Of a stretch of 64,000 nt of DNA, positions 27,558 through 37,550 are shown in pieces. The stretch spans positions 458,501 through 522,500 of the forward strand of contig NZ_CP023548.1 in assembly GCF_002407205.1 (NCBI RefSeq). The letters run 5' to 3'. This stretch comes from Rhodobacter sp. CZR27 (GTDB lineage Bacteria > Pseudomonadota > Alphaproteobacteria > Rhodobacterales > Rhodobacteraceae). Position numbers and translations under genes: made by a program. The number at the start of each line of letters is the position of its first letter. The first letter of the stretch is position 1. The notes below the pieces were generated by a model that worked only from the letters and a program-made list of their open reading frames with translations, searched no databases and was not told where the DNA came from.

Positions 27558-28082
27558 ATGTTCGACACGATGACCCTGACGAAGGCGGTCGGCGCCGTTT
27601 GCGGCGCGTTTCTGGTGTTCCTTCTTGGGGGATGGGCGGCCGATGCGCTCTATACCATCGGCGGCGGGCATGGCGACGAGGCCGAGCAGGCCTATGTGAT
27701 CGACACCGGGGCGGGGGCCGCGGAGGAGGAGACCGCCGAGGCGGCGGTTCCCTTCGCCGATCTGGTGGCCGCGGCCGATGTCGCCGCCGGACAGAAGGCC
27801 TTCGCGAAATGCGCGGCCTGCCACAAGGTCGACGGATCGAACGCGACCGGCCCGCATCTCGACGGCGTGGTCGATCGTGCGGTGGCCTCGGTCGAGGGCT
27901 TCGCCTATTCGGAGGCGATGGTGGCCCATGCAGGCGCTGCTCCGAACTGGACGCTGGACGAGCTGAACGGCTTCATCGAGAACCCAAAGGGTCACGTGCC
28001 GGGCACCAAGATGACCTTTGCCGGCCTGCCGAAGGAAGCGGACCGGGCGAACGTGGTGGCCTATCTGGCCTCGCTTCAGTAA
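27558..28082 (+). CDS. cycY: Membrane-anchored cytochrome c, CycY-like
   Basis: The 174-residue protein has an uncleaved N-terminal membrane anchor (about residues 8-30), an acidic, Ala-rich linker (40-65) and a class I cytochrome c domain with CAACHK (Cys85, Cys88, His89) and the distal ligand Met152 in GTKMTF. This is the architecture of cytochrome cy, which carries electrons from the bc1 complex to cbb3 oxidase or the photosynthetic reaction centre. The linker is short, as in R. sphaeroides rather than R. capsulatus. Confidence 0.85.
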   Translation: MFDTMTLTKAVGAVCGAFLVFLLGGWAADALYTIGGGHGDEAEQAYVIDTGAGAAEEETAEAAVPFADLVAAADVAAGQKAFAKCAACHKVDGSNATGPHLDGVVDRAVASVEGFAYSEAMVAHAGAAPNWTLDELNGFIENPKGHVPGTKMTFAGLPKEADRANVVAYLASLQ

Positions 28083-28106
28083 GCCGCCTGCGCATCCTGC
28101 CTTCCG

Positions 28107-28130
28107 GGCCGCCCCCTGGGGCGGCCTTTT
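28107..28130 (+). terminator. Rho-independent terminator of cycY
   Basis: GGCCGCCCC and GGGGCGGCC form a tight stem followed by TTTT, 25 bases after the cycY stop. Confidence 0.8.
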
Positions 28131-28141
28131 GCCATTCACCG

Positions 28142-28163
28142 GCCTCGCCCCGGGGCGGCTTTT
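28142..28163 (+). terminator. Second, weaker terminator-like repeat
   Basis: A GC-rich hairpin centred on GCCCCGGGGC is followed by TTTT and then GCCATTC. The same GCGGC-TTTT-GCCATTC tail follows the first terminator 33 bases earlier, so the pair looks like a local duplication. Confidence 0.5.
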
Positions 28164-28281
28164 GCCATTCCCGGCCGCCCGACCGCCATCGTCACGCAAT
28201 CGCAACTTGAGGCCGCCGCGGATTGCGCCTTAGCATGGGCCGATGGGCGCGAGGCCCGCGTAACGAGGCAGGGAGAACGGC

Positions 28282-30210
28282 ATGGCGCAAGTCGGGGCGC
28301 GCACGGCGCAGGGTGGGGTCGCGGCTGAGAGACTTCCCGACGTGCGGCCATGGCTTCTGGGCGGGCTGGGGCTTCTGGTCGTCACGGCGGCGGCGCTGCC
28401 GCTGCATGCCGAGGAACAGAAGGTCATCAAGGCGCATGGCATCTCGACCTTCGGCGACCTGAAGTATCCCGCCGACTTTGCACATCTCGACTACGTCAAT
28501 CCCGATGCGCCCAAGGGCGGCGAGATCTCGGAATGGGCCTTTGGCGGGTTCGATTCGATGAACCCCTATTCGGTGAAGGGCCGTGCGGCGGCGCTGTCCT
28601 CGGTGATGTATGAATCCATCCTCGTGGGCACCGCGGACGAGATCGGCGCCGCCTACTGCCTGCTCTGCGAGACGCTGGAATATCCCGAGGATCGCAGCTG
28701 GGTGATCTTCAACCTGCGCCCCGAGGCGAAGTTCTCGGACGGAACGCCGGTCACGGCCGAGGACGTCGTGTTCTCGTACCAGACCTTCCTGACCAAGGGC
28801 CTCACGGACTTCCGCACCGTCTTCGCCCAGCAGGTCGAGAGCACCGAGGCGCTGGACACCCACCGGGTCAAGTTCACCTTCAAGCCCGGCATTCCGACCC
28901 GCGACCTGCCGCAGGACGTGGGCGGCCTGCCGGTCCTGTCGAAGGCGCAATACGAACGCGAAGGGCTGGACCTCGAGGAAGGCAGCCTCAAGCCCTTCCT
29001 CGGCTCGGGCGCCTATGTGCTTGACCGGATGAACGTGGGCCAGACCGTCGTCTATCGCCGGAACCCCGACTACTGGGGCAAGGACCTGCCGATCACCCGT
29101 GGCACCGGCAATTTCGACACGATCCGGATCGAGTATTACGCCGACTACAACGCGGCCTTCGAGGGCTTCAAGGGCGGCAGCTACACCTTCCGCAACGAGG
29201 CCTCCTCGATCCTCTGGGCAACGGGCTACGATTTTCCGGCAGTGGCATCCGGCGTGGTGAAGAAGGTCGAGCTGCCTTCCGGTGCCAAGGCCACCGGGCA
29301 GGGCTGGATGCTCAACCTCCGCCGCGAGAAGTTTCAGGACCCCCGCGTGCGCGAGGCGCTGAACCTCGTCTTCAACTTCGAATGGTCGAACGCGACGCTC
29401 TTCTACGGCCTCTACACCCGCGTCGATTCCTTCTGGGAGAACAGCTATCTCGAGCCGAGCGGCCCGCCGTCCGAGGCCGAGGTCGCGCTGCTGAAGCCGC
29501 TGGTGGACGAGGGGCTGCTGCCGGCCTCCATCCTGACCGACCCGCCCGTCAGCCCGCCCGTCTCCAGCGACCGCCAGCTGGACCGCAAGAACCTGCGCGC
29601 CGCGAGCAAGCTGCTCGACGAGGCCGGCTGGGCGGTGGGCGACGACGGCCTGCGCCGCAATGCCAAGGGCGAGGTGCTGCGGATCGAGTTCCTGAACGAC
29701 AGCCAGACCTTCGACCGGGTGATCAATCCCTACGTCGAGAACCTGCGCGCGCTGGGGATCGATGCGGTGATGACGCGGGTGGACAATGCGCAGATGGAAA
29801 GCCGCACCCGCCCGCCGAGCTTCGACTATGACATCGCGACGGGCAACGCGCGGACGAACTACATCTCGGGGTCGGAGCTGAAGCAGTATTACGGCTCCGA
29901 GACGGCGGATGTCTCGAGCTTCAACATGATGGGTCTGAAAAGCCCGGCCGTCGACCGGATGATCGAGGTCGTGCTGGCGGCCAAGTCCTCGGACGAGCTG
30001 GTGACGGCCACGAAGGCACTCGACCGCGTCCTGCGGCTGGAACGCTTCTGGGTGCCGCAATGGTACAAGGCCAGCCACACCGTCGCCTACTATGACATGT
30101 ATGAACACCCCGAGACGCTGCCGCCCTATGCGCTGGGAGAACTGGACTTCTGGTGGTTCAACCCCGACAAGGCGCAGGCGCTGCGCGCATCGGGCGCGCT
30201 GAGACAGTAA
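28282..30210 (+). CDS. yejA: Peptide ABC transporter substrate-binding protein (YejA)
   Basis: The 642-residue protein is a family 5 extracellular solute-binding protein, YejA branch. It has an N-terminal export segment (about residues 24-44, probable cleavage after LHAEE), the domain start [15 protein letters not shown] typical of YejA, and the peptide-binding core with [13 protein letters not shown]. It delivers oligopeptides to YejBEF. It is the first gene of yejABEF, with 16 bases to yejB. Confidence 0.92.
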   Translation: MAQVGARTAQGGVAAERLPDVRPWLLGGLGLLVVTAAALPLHAEEQKVIKAHGISTFGDLKYPADFAHLDYVNPDAPKGGEISEWAFGGFDSMNPYSVKGRAAALSSVMYESILVGTADEIGAAYCLLCETLEYPEDRSWVIFNLRPEAKFSDGTPVTAEDVVFSYQTFLTKGLTDFRTVFAQQVESTEALDTHRVKFTFKPGIPTRDLPQDVGGLPVLSKAQYEREGLDLEEGSLKPFLGSGAYVLDRMNVGQTVVYRRNPDYWGKDLPITRGTGNFDTIRIEYYADYNAAFEGFKGGSYTFRNEASSILWATGYDFPAVASGVVKKVELPSGAKATGQGWMLNLRREKFQDPRVREALNLVFNFEWSNATLFYGLYTRVDSFWENSYLEPSGPPSEAEVALLKPLVDEGLLPASILTDPPVSPPVSSDRQLDRKNLRAASKLLDEAGWAVGDDGLRRNAKGEVLRIEFLNDSQTFDRVINPYVENLRALGIDAVMTRVDNAQMESRTRPPSFDYDIATGNARTNYISGSELKQYYGSETADVSSFNMMGLKSPAVDRMIEVVLAAKSSDELVTATKALDRVLRLERFWVPQWYKASHTVAYYDMYEHPETLPPYALGELDFWWFNPDKAQALRASGALRQ

Positions 30211-30226
30211 AGGGCCGCACCCCACG

Positions 30227-31315
30227 ATGGGAGCCTACATCCTCCGGCGACTGCTGCTGATCCTGCCGACGCTGTTCGGCATCATGGTCATCAACTTCGC
30301 CCTGACCCAGTTCGTCCCCGGCGGCCCGATCGAGCAGGTGCTGGCGCGACTCGAAGGGCAGGGCGACGTGTTCCAGACGGTCGCGGGCGGCGGCGATGCC
30401 GGCGGCGACATCGCGGCGGCCGGGCAGGCCGACGAACGCTATGTCGGCTCGCGCGGCCTGCCGCCCGAGTTCATCGCGGATCTGGAGCGGCAGTTCGGCT
30501 TCGACAAGCCGCCGCTCGAGCGGTTCCTCAACATGATGTGGAACTACCTGCGCTTCGACTTCGGCGAGAGCTATTTCCGCTCGATCTCGGTCGTCGATCT
30601 GGTGCTGGAGAAGATGCCGGTCTCGATCACGCTGGGCCTGTGGTCCACGCTGATCGCCTATCTGGTCTCGATCCCGCTCGGCATCCGCAAGGCGGTGAAG
30701 GACGGCTCCAGCTTCGACACCTGGACGAGCGGCGCCATCATCGTGGCCTATGCCATCCCCGGCTTCCTGTTCGCGATCCTCCTGCTGGTGCTGTTCGCCG
30801 GCGGCTCCTACTGGCAGTGGTTCCCGCTGCGCGGGTTGACATCCGACAACTGGGAAAGTCTGTCGATCCCGGGCAAGATCGCCGACTACATCTGGCACAT
30901 CACGCTGCCGGTGGTGGCCTCGACCATCTCGGCCTTCGCGACGCTGACGCTGCTGACGAAGAACTCCTTCCTTGACGAGATCCGCAAGCAATACGTCATG
31001 ACCGCCCGCGCGAAGGGGCTGACCGAGGGGCGTGTGCTCTACGGCCACGTGTTCCGCAACGCCATGCTGATCGTGATCGCGTCCTTCCCGTCGGTCTTCG
31101 TCTCGGTCTTCTTCGGCGGCAGCCTGATCATCGAGACGATCTTCTCGCTCGACGGCCTCGGCCGGCTCGGGTTCGAGGCCGCGGTGGCGCGCGACTACCC
31201 GGTGATCTTCGGCACGCTCTTCGTCTTCGGCCTGCTCGGCCTCGTCATGGGGATCCTGTCGGACCTGATGTATGTCTGGATCGATCCCCGCATCGACTTC
31301 GGGACGCGGAGCTGA
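30227..31315 (+). CDS. yejB: Peptide ABC transporter permease YejB
   Basis: The 362-residue inner-membrane permease has an N-terminal membrane segment in [19 protein letters not shown], a YejB-type insert of about 60 residues in the first periplasmic loop, and five further membrane segments. The binding-protein-dependent transport (EAA) motif occurs around [20 protein letters not shown] near 255-275. Only 1 base separates its stop from yejE. Confidence 0.92.
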   Translation: MGAYILRRLLLILPTLFGIMVINFALTQFVPGGPIEQVLARLEGQGDVFQTVAGGGDAGGDIAAAGQADERYVGSRGLPPEFIADLERQFGFDKPPLERFLNMMWNYLRFDFGESYFRSISVVDLVLEKMPVSITLGLWSTLIAYLVSIPLGIRKAVKDGSSFDTWTSGAIIVAYAIPGFLFAILLLVLFAGGSYWQWFPLRGLTSDNWESLSIPGKIADYIWHITLPVVASTISAFATLTLLTKNSFLDEIRKQYVMTARAKGLTEGRVLYGHVFRNAMLIVIASFPSVFVSVFFGGSLIIETIFSLDGLGRLGFEAAVARDYPVIFGTLFVFGLLGLVMGILSDLMYVWIDPRIDFGTRS

Positions 31316-31316
31316 G

Positions 31317-32423
31317 ATGGCGCTGTCCCCGCTCAACCAGCGCCGCTGGCGGAACTTCAAGGCGAACCGCCGGGCCTACTTCTCGCTCTTCGTCTTCGCG
31401 ATCCTGTTCGGCCTGTCTCTCTTTGCCGAGCTTCTGGCGAACGACAAGCCGCTGCTGATCAGCTACCGCGGCAGTCTCTACACCCCGATCACGCAGTTCT
31501 ACCCCGAGACCACCTTCGGCGGCGACTTCCAGACCGAGGCCGCCTATCGCGACCCGGAAGTACGCTGCCTGATCGTCTCAGGGGGGCACGAGGCCTGCTG
31601 GGACGATCCCGAGGGCGTCGAGGCCGAGGCCAAGGGGGGCACGGTCGAGGGCCAGCCGATCGAGCGCGGCTGGATCCTCTGGCCACCGATCCCCTATAGC
31701 TACGACACGATCAACGACATCGGCCGTGCGGCACCCTCGCCGCCGGATGCCGACCACTGGCTCGGCACCGACGACACGGCGCGCGACGTGCTGGCGCGGG
31801 TGATCTACGGCTTCCGCCTGTCGGTCGCCTTCGCGTTGATCGTGACCTTCCTCACCTCGGCCATCGGCATCGCCGCGGGCGCCGTGCAGGGCTATTTCGG
31901 CGGGCTGACCGACCTGATCTTCCAGCGGGTGATCGAACTCTGGGGCTCCACGCCCTCGCTCTACATCATCATCATCGTGGCCGCGATCTGGCAGATGAAC
32001 TTCTGGCTGCTGGTGGGGCTGATGGTGCTTTTCGGCTGGACGAGCCTGATCGGCGTCGTCCGGGCCGAGTTCCTGCGGGCGCGGAACTTCGAGTACGTCC
32101 GGGCGGCGCGGGCGCTTGGAGTGGCGGACGGGGTGATCATGTTCCGCCACGTCCTGCCCAACGCGATGGTCGCCACGCTGACCATGCTGCCCTTCATCAT
32201 CACCGGCACCATCGGCAGCCTTGCCGCGCTCGACTTCCTCGGCTTCGGGCTGCCGTCGAACGCGCCCTCGCTGGGCGAGTTGACGCTGCAGGCCAAGCAG
32301 AACCTGCAGGCGCCGTGGCTGGGTTTCACCGCCTTCTTCGCCTTCGCGATCATGCTCTCGCTGATGGTGTTCATCTTCGAGGGTGTCCGCGACGCCTTCG
32401 ATCCGCGAAAGACCTTCCGATGA
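31317..32423 (+). CDS. yejE: Peptide ABC transporter permease YejE
   Basis: The 368-residue permease has an N-terminal membrane segment (about 22-42), a large periplasmic region (45-155) typical of YejE, then the DPP-like permease core with GTDDTARDVLARVIYGFRLS and the EAA region YVRAARALGVADGVIMFRHV. Its stop overlaps the yejF start (ATGA). Confidence 0.92.
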   Translation: MALSPLNQRRWRNFKANRRAYFSLFVFAILFGLSLFAELLANDKPLLISYRGSLYTPITQFYPETTFGGDFQTEAAYRDPEVRCLIVSGGHEACWDDPEGVEAEAKGGTVEGQPIERGWILWPPIPYSYDTINDIGRAAPSPPDADHWLGTDDTARDVLARVIYGFRLSVAFALIVTFLTSAIGIAAGAVQGYFGGLTDLIFQRVIELWGSTPSLYIIIIVAAIWQMNFWLLVGLMVLFGWTSLIGVVRAEFLRARNFEYVRAARALGVADGVIMFRHVLPNAMVATLTMLPFIITGTIGSLAALDFLGFGLPSNAPSLGELTLQAKQNLQAPWLGFTAFFAFAIMLSLMVFIFEGVRDAFDPRKTFR

Positions 32424-34021
32424 GCGTGCTTCAGGTTCAGGACCTCACCGTCCGCTTCCGGCAGGACGGGCGGATCGTCGAGGCGGTGAAGCGGGTGAGC
32501 TTCTCGGTCGGCCGCGGCGAAACCGTCGCGCTGGTCGGCGAAAGCGGCTCGGGCAAGTCGGTAACGGCGCTTTCCACCGTCTCGCTCCTGCCCGACAGCG
32601 CCGAGGTCACGGGATCGGTGCTCTACGAGGGGCGCGAGATGGTCGGCGCGCCCGAGGCCAGCCTGCGCAAGGTGCGCGGCAACGACATCAGCTTCATCTT
32701 CCAGGAGCCGATGACCTCGCTCAACCCGCTCCACACCATCGAGCGGCAGATCGGCGAGAGCCTTGCGCTGCATCAGGGGCTGGTCGGGGCTGCGGCTCGG
32801 GCGCGTATCCTCGACCTCTTGACCAAGGTCGGCATCCGCGATGCGGTAAGCCGGCTCGGCGCCTATCCGCATCAGCTCTCGGGCGGGCAGCGGCAGCGGG
32901 TGATGATCGCGATGGCGCTGGCGAACGGGCCGGACCTGTTGATCGCGGACGAGCCGACGACCGCGCTCGACGTGACGATCCAGGCGCAGATCCTCGACCT
33001 GCTGGCGGAACTGAAGCGCACCGAGGGGCTGAGCCTTCTCTTCATCACCCATGACCTCGGCGTGGTGCGGCGGATCGCCGACCGGGTCTGCGTGATGCAG
33101 GGCGGCGAGATCGTCGAGCAGGGTCCGGCCGCGCAGATCTTCGCTGCGCCGAAACACCCCTACACGCAGAAGCTGCTCGCGGCAGAGCCAAAGGGTCGGC
33201 CCGATCCGGTGCCCGAAGGCGCGGCCGAGATCGTGCGCACCGAGGGGCTGCGTGTCTGGTTCCCGATCCAGAAGGGGCTTCTGAAGCGCACCGTGGGGCA
33301 TGTGAAGGCGGTGAACGGCGCGACGCTCTCGATCCGCGCGGGCGAGACGCTGGGCGTGGTGGGCGAAAGCGGATCGGGCAAGACGACGCTCGCACTGGGG
33401 CTTCTGAGGCTGATCGAGTCGGAGGGGCCGATCGTCTTCCTCGGCCAGCCGATCCACACCCGCCCGGGCCGTGCCCTGCGCGACCTGCGCCGCGACATGC
33501 AGATCGTGTTCCAGGACCCCTATGGCAGCCTCTCGCCGCGAATGACGGTCGAGCAGATCATTGCCGAGGGCCTTGGGGTGCATGGCGTCGAGAAGGGGCG
33601 CGACCGCCGCGACATGGTGGCCGAGATCATGACCGAGGTCGGCCTCGATCCCACGGCCATGGGGCGCTATCCGCACGAGTTCTCGGGCGGGCAGCGCCAG
33701 CGCATCGCGATCGCGCGGGCCATGATCCTGCGCCCGAAGTTCGTGGTGCTGGACGAGCCGACCAGCGCGCTCGACATGACCGTGCAGGTGCAGATCGTGG
33801 AGCTTCTGCGCGCACTGCAACGCAAGTGGGGCCTCGCCTACCTGTTCATCAGCCACGACCTGCGGGTGATCCGCGCCCTGTCGCACAAGGTCCTGGTCAT
33901 GAAGGACGGCGATGTCGTGGAGGCCGGCGAAGGCGACGACGTCTTCGAGCGGCCGCAGACCGAATACGCGCGGACGCTGCTGGCCGCCGCCTTCGGTGGA
34001 GGGCTCAGCCAGGCGGTTTGA
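32420..34021 (+). CDS. yejF: Peptide ABC transporter dual ATPase YejF
   Basis: The 533-residue protein contains two complete ABC ATPase domains fused in one chain, as in YejF. Walker A motifs are GESGSGKSV (about 40-48) and GESGSGKTT (about 315-323). Both halves have LSGGQRQRV or FSGGQRQRI signatures and an ADEPT or LDEPT Walker B. It energises import of peptides bound by YejA. Confidence 0.93.
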   Translation: MSVLQVQDLTVRFRQDGRIVEAVKRVSFSVGRGETVALVGESGSGKSVTALSTVSLLPDSAEVTGSVLYEGREMVGAPEASLRKVRGNDISFIFQEPMTSLNPLHTIERQIGESLALHQGLVGAAARARILDLLTKVGIRDAVSRLGAYPHQLSGGQRQRVMIAMALANGPDLLIADEPTTALDVTIQAQILDLLAELKRTEGLSLLFITHDLGVVRRIADRVCVMQGGEIVEQGPAAQIFAAPKHPYTQKLLAAEPKGRPDPVPEGAAEIVRTEGLRVWFPIQKGLLKRTVGHVKAVNGATLSIRAGETLGVVGESGSGKTTLALGLLRLIESEGPIVFLGQPIHTRPGRALRDLRRDMQIVFQDPYGSLSPRMTVEQIIAEGLGVHGVEKGRDRRDMVAEIMTEVGLDPTAMGRYPHEFSGGQRQRIAIARAMILRPKFVVLDEPTSALDMTVQVQIVELLRALQRKWGLAYLFISHDLRVIRALSHKVLVMKDGDVVEAGEGDDVFERPQTEYARTLLAAAFGGGLSQAV

Positions 34022-34029
34022 CGAGTGCC

Positions 34030-35256
34030 ATGAAGATCCTGTTCGTTCACCAGAACTTTCCCGGCCAGTTCCTGCATCTCGCGCCCGAGCTTGCGCGCCG
34101 CGGGCACGAGTGCCTTGCCCTGACCGACGGCACGAACATGCGCGAGGCGCCGATCCCGGTTCTGCGCTACCGGCACGAGACGCCGCTGCCCGATCCGCAG
34201 GCGACGCGGCTGGGCCGCAACTACACCCAGATGAGCGACCGCGGCGTGACGGTCGCGCGGGCGGCGGTGCAGTTGCGCGACCAGCGCGGCTATCGCCCCG
34301 ACGTGATCTTCGGCCATTCCGGCTGGGGCGAGACGCTGTTCCTGAAGGAGGTCTGGCCCGAGGCGAAACTCCTGATCTACGCCGAGTTCTACTATCGCGG
34401 CATCGGGCAGGACGTGGCCTTCGATCCCGAGTTCGACCGCCGCGGCTTCGACGCGGTGATGATCGCGCAAGGTCGTGCGGCGCATCTGGGGCAGGCGCTG
34501 CTGCATGCGGATGCGGGGCTGTCGCCGACGCTGTGGCAGGCCTCGACCTATCCTGCGCCGCTCAGGCGGATGATCGAGGTGATCCACGACGGGGTGGACA
34601 CGCAGGCGGTGGCGCCCGATCCCGGCGCGGGCTTTGCGCTGCCCGATGGCCGCGTGCTGAGGCCCGGCGACGAGGTTCTGACCTTCGTGAACCGCAACCT
34701 CGAGCCCTATCGCGGCTACCACGTCTTCCTGCGTGCCCTGCCCGCGGTGCTGGCGGCGCGGCCCGATGCGCAGGTGGTGCTGGTCGGCGGCGACGGCGTG
34801 AGCTATGGCCCGGCGCCGGCGGAAGGCACGTGGAAGGAGCGCATTCTGGCCGAGGTCGGCGACCGCCTCGACCTCTCGCGGCTGCATTTCGTCGGCCGCG
34901 TGCCCTACGACCGGTTCAAGGCGCTGATGCAGGTCAGCCGGGCGCATGTCTACATGACCTATCCGTTCGTGCTGTCCTGGTCGATGCTCGAGGCGATGTC
35001 GGCGGGGGCGCTGGTCATCGGCTCGCGCACTGCGCCGGTCGAGGAGGTGATCCGCCACGGCATGAACGGGCTTCTGGTCGATTTCTTCGACGTGAAGGGC
35101 TGGTCCGAGGTGATGACCGAGGCGCTGGCCGACCCGGACCGCTTCCGCCCCCTGCGCGATGCGGCGCGTGAGACGATCCTGAGCCGCTACGACCTGCGCT
35201 CGGTCTGCCTGCCGAGGATGGTGGAGTTCGTGGAGCGCTTCGCGCCGCACGCCTGA
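34030..35256 (+). CDS. Glycosyltransferase family 4-like protein
   Basis: The 408-residue protein has a GT-B fold: an N-terminal FVHQNFPGQFLHLAPELARRGHE acceptor-side region and a C-terminal GT4-like nucleotide-sugar domain. The latter carries FVGRVPYDRFKALMQVSRAHVYMTYPFVLSWSMLEAMSAGA, with the usual E-x7-E element read as SWSMLEAMSAGA. The sugar and acceptor are unknown. It starts 8 bases after yejF, so it may be transcribed with the transporter, though a functional link is not evident. Confidence 0.85.
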   Translation: MKILFVHQNFPGQFLHLAPELARRGHECLALTDGTNMREAPIPVLRYRHETPLPDPQATRLGRNYTQMSDRGVTVARAAVQLRDQRGYRPDVIFGHSGWGETLFLKEVWPEAKLLIYAEFYYRGIGQDVAFDPEFDRRGFDAVMIAQGRAAHLGQALLHADAGLSPTLWQASTYPAPLRRMIEVIHDGVDTQAVAPDPGAGFALPDGRVLRPGDEVLTFVNRNLEPYRGYHVFLRALPAVLAARPDAQVVLVGGDGVSYGPAPAEGTWKERILAEVGDRLDLSRLHFVGRVPYDRFKALMQVSRAHVYMTYPFVLSWSMLEAMSAGALVIGSRTAPVEEVIRHGMNGLLVDFFDVKGWSEVMTEALADPDRFRPLRDAARETILSRYDLRSVCLPRMVEFVERFAPHA

Positions 35257-35333
35257 GCGCCCGGCCATGGCGGGGGCCGCGACCCCGAACCGAGCCTGAT
35301 CGCCCTGCCCGGGGGCCGTCAACCCGGGTGGTT

Positions 35334-36689
35334 TCAGGCTGGCACCCCCGGCCTCAGCGGGTTCTGGTCATAGGCGTCGAAGCGCCGTGCGATCATGCGG
35401 GTGAGGGCGCGACCCGAGGGCGCGATCTCCAGCCCGTATCCGGTGATCTCGACGACTTCGGGAAAGTCGAGCGCCACCGCCCGGAACATCGCCTCCAGCC
35501 GCTCGGGCGCGATGCCGAACCGGGCGAGGATCCGGGCGCGGCTGATCCGGAACTCGCACATCAGCTGTTCGATCATCCGGCCGCGCAGCCGGTCCTCGTC
35601 GGACAGGATGTGCCCGCGCATGGTCGAGAAATGGCCGGCGCGGATCGCCCGCATGTGGTCCGAGGTGCTGGCGGCGTTCTGCGTGAAGCCCTGCGGAAAC
35701 CGCGAGATCGCCGAAGCGCCGAGGCCCACGAGCACCTCGGCCGGGTCGTCGGTGTAGCCATTGAAGCTGCGCCGCAGCCGCCCCTCGGCCGGCAGCCGGG
35801 CGAGGGCATCGCCGGGCCGCGCGAAATGGTCGATCCCGACCTCGGTGTAGCCGTCCCACAGGAACAGCTCGCGCGCGGTCTGGAACAGCTCCAGCCGCTC
35901 CTCGGGCCGGGGCAGCGTGTCCGAGGAGATCATCAGTTGCCGGCGCGACATCCACGGCACATGGGCATAGCCGTAGAGCGCCACCCGGTCGGGCGCTAGG
36001 GCAAGCAGCTTCTGCACCGTGCTGGCAATGCCCAGCTGCGTCTGATTCGGCAGGCCGAACAGGATGTCGGCGGTCAGGCCCGCGACATCCCGGTCCCGCA
36101 GCATCTCGACCAGCCGGAGGGTGACGTCGTAGCCCTGTTCGCGGCCGATGATCTTCTGGATTGCGGGGTCGAAATCCTGCACGCCGATCGAGACGCGGTT
36201 CATGCCGCACTCGACCAGCGCATCAAGGCGCGCGGCGTCGATCTCGTTGGGATCGACCTCCACCGAAAACTCGGTGTCCGGAGCTGCGGGGATGGCGTCG
36301 CGGATGGCCGAAACCAGTTCAACGATCAGATGCGGCGGCAGCAGCGTCGGAGTGCCGCCGCCCCAGTGCAGCCGCGACAGCCGGATGCCGGGCGCCAGCC
36401 TCGCCTGAAGCAGGGCGATCTCGGACTTCAGGGCTGCGGCATAGGCGCGCACCGGCGCATCGGAACTCGTCCCCTGCGTGCGGGATGCGCAGAACCAGCA
36501 CAACCTGCGGCAAAACGGAACGTGCAGGTATAGCGATATTGAACTGCCGGCCGGAATCGCCGAGATCCATTCGCCATGAAGGCGGTCGGTCACGCCGGAA
36601 CCGAAGTGCGGCACGGTCGGGTAGCTCGTGTAGCGCGGCACGCGGGCGTCAAAGAGCCCGAATTTTGCAAGTTGAGAAACCGACTGCAT
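35334..36689 (-). CDS. hemN: Oxygen-independent coproporphyrinogen III oxidase
   Basis: HemN (called HemZ next to fnrL in R. sphaeroides) is a radical SAM enzyme turning coproporphyrinogen III into protoporphyrinogen IX without oxygen. The 451-residue protein has RYTSYPTVPHF near 19-29 and the radical SAM motif C60-x3-C64-x2-C67 in FCRRLCWFC, with Tyr54 before it. It also has the GGGTPTLL motif and the HemN C-terminal domain. No ribosome-binding sequence precedes its ATG. A nearby FNR box and -10 element place the transcript start at the ATG itself. Confidence 0.94.
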   Translation of the reverse strand: MQSVSQLAKFGLFDARVPRYTSYPTVPHFGSGVTDRLHGEWISAIPAGSSISLYLHVPFCRRLCWFCASRTQGTSSDAPVRAYAAALKSEIALLQARLAPGIRLSRLHWGGGTPTLLPPHLIVELVSAIRDAIPAAPDTEFSVEVDPNEIDAARLDALVECGMNRVSIGVQDFDPAIQKIIGREQGYDVTLRLVEMLRDRDVAGLTADILFGLPNQTQLGIASTVQKLLALAPDRVALYGYAHVPWMSRRQLMISSDTLPRPEERLELFQTARELFLWDGYTEVGIDHFARPGDALARLPAEGRLRRSFNGYTDDPAEVLVGLGASAISRFPQGFTQNAASTSDHMRAIRAGHFSTMRGHILSDEDRLRGRMIEQLMCEFRISRARILARFGIAPERLEAMFRAVALDFPEVVEITGYGLEIAPSGRALTRMIARRFDAYDQNPLRPGVPA

Positions 36690-36695
36690 CGACTT

Positions 36696-36737
36696 TCGCT
36701 AGGCGCGAAACTCGTTTATTGCTTTGATTCAGATCAA
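36696..36737 (-). promoter_or_regulatory. FnrL-dependent (class II-type) promoter of hemN
   Basis: On the minus strand the FNR box is followed after exactly 22 bases by TAGCGA (36696-36701), the spacing of class II FNR promoters. The predicted +1 is the A of the hemN ATG, giving a leaderless message. The -10 match is weak; the spacing is the argument. Confidence 0.5.
36724..36737. promoter_or_regulatory. Perfect FNR box between hemN and fnrL
   Basis: TTGATTCAGATCAA is a perfect TTGAT-N4-ATCAA palindrome. It ends 13 bases before the fnrL ATG and starts 35 bases from the hemN ATG. It is well placed to activate hemN and too near fnrL to activate it, which suggests negative autoregulation of fnrL. 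Confidence 0.85.
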
Positions 36738-36750
36738 GCGGGGAAACGGC

Positions 36751-37497
36751 ATGACGCTGCTCGAAGTCCCAACAATCCTCCACCGCTGCGGCGACTGTCC
36801 GATCCGTCACCGTGCCGTCTGCGCACGGTGCGATACGGATGAACTCGCGACGCTGGAGCAGATCAAGTACTACCGCAGCTATCAGGCTGGGCAGACCGTG
36901 ATCTGGTCGGGGGACAAGATGGATTTCGTGGCCTCGGTGGTGACCGGGATCGCCACGCTGACCCAGACGATGGAGGATGGCCGGCGCCAGATGGTGGGCC
37001 TGCTGCTGCCCTCGGACTTCGTGGGGCGTCCGGGACGCCAGACCGTGGCCTATGACGTGACCGCGACCACCGACCTTCTGATGTGCTGCTTCCGCCGCAA
37101 GCCGTTCGAGGAGATGATGCAGAAGACGCCCCACGTCGGGCAGCGCCTTCTGGAAATGACGCTGGACGAACTGGATGCCGCGCGAGAGTGGATGCTGCTG
37201 CTGGGCCGCAAGACCGCGCGCGAGAAGATCGCAAGCCTGCTTGCCATCATCGCCCGGCGCGACGCGGCGCTGAAGCTGCGCGACCCGAAGGGGCCGTTGA
37301 CGTTCGACCTGCCGCTCACGCGCGAGGAGATGGCGGATTACCTCGGCCTCACGCTCGAGACGGTCAGCCGGCAGGTCTCGGCGCTGAAGCGCGACGGGGT
37401 GATCTCGCTGGAAGGCAAGCGCCACGTGATCGTGAACGATTTCGCCCGGCTTCTGGAAGAGGCGGGCGACGACAGTGACGGCGGCCTTCTGGTCTGA
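36751..37497 (+). CDS. fnrL: Anaerobic regulator FnrL
   Basis: FnrL is the oxygen-sensing Crp/Fnr regulator that activates cbb3 oxidase, haem and photosynthesis genes when its 4Fe-4S cluster is intact. The 248-residue protein has N-terminal Cys13, 16, 24 and 27 plus Cys112/Cys113 as the likely internal ligand, a cNMP-like beta barrel, and a C-terminal helix-turn-helix with LETVSRQ, the E-x2-S-R pattern that reads TTGAT. The length equals the known R. sphaeroides protein when started at MTLLEVPTIL. An upstream in-frame start would place the FNR box inside the coding region. Confidence 0.96.
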   Translation: MTLLEVPTILHRCGDCPIRHRAVCARCDTDELATLEQIKYYRSYQAGQTVIWSGDKMDFVASVVTGIATLTQTMEDGRRQMVGLLLPSDFVGRPGRQTVAYDVTATTDLLMCCFRRKPFEEMMQKTPHVGQRLLEMTLDELDAAREWMLLLGRKTAREKIASLLAIIARRDAALKLRDPKGPLTFDLPLTREEMADYLGLTLETVSRQVSALKRDGVISLEGKRHVIVNDFARLLEEAGDDSDGGLLV

Positions 37498-37505
37498 AGC
37501 GAAGG

Positions 37506-37528
37506 GCCCGCCCCCGGGAGGGGCGGGC
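37506..37528. terminator. Hairpin between fnrL and usp
   Basis: GCCCGCCCC pairs with GGGGCGGGC across a 5-base loop just after the fnrL stop and between convergent genes. No T-run. Confidence 0.5.
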
Positions 37529-37550
37529 GAAGTGGGCGCATCACCGAGCG

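Noticed and set aside
28107..28170. A short CRISPR-like repeat pair after cycY
   Set aside because: Only two copies, each a hairpin with a T-run; terminators explain them.
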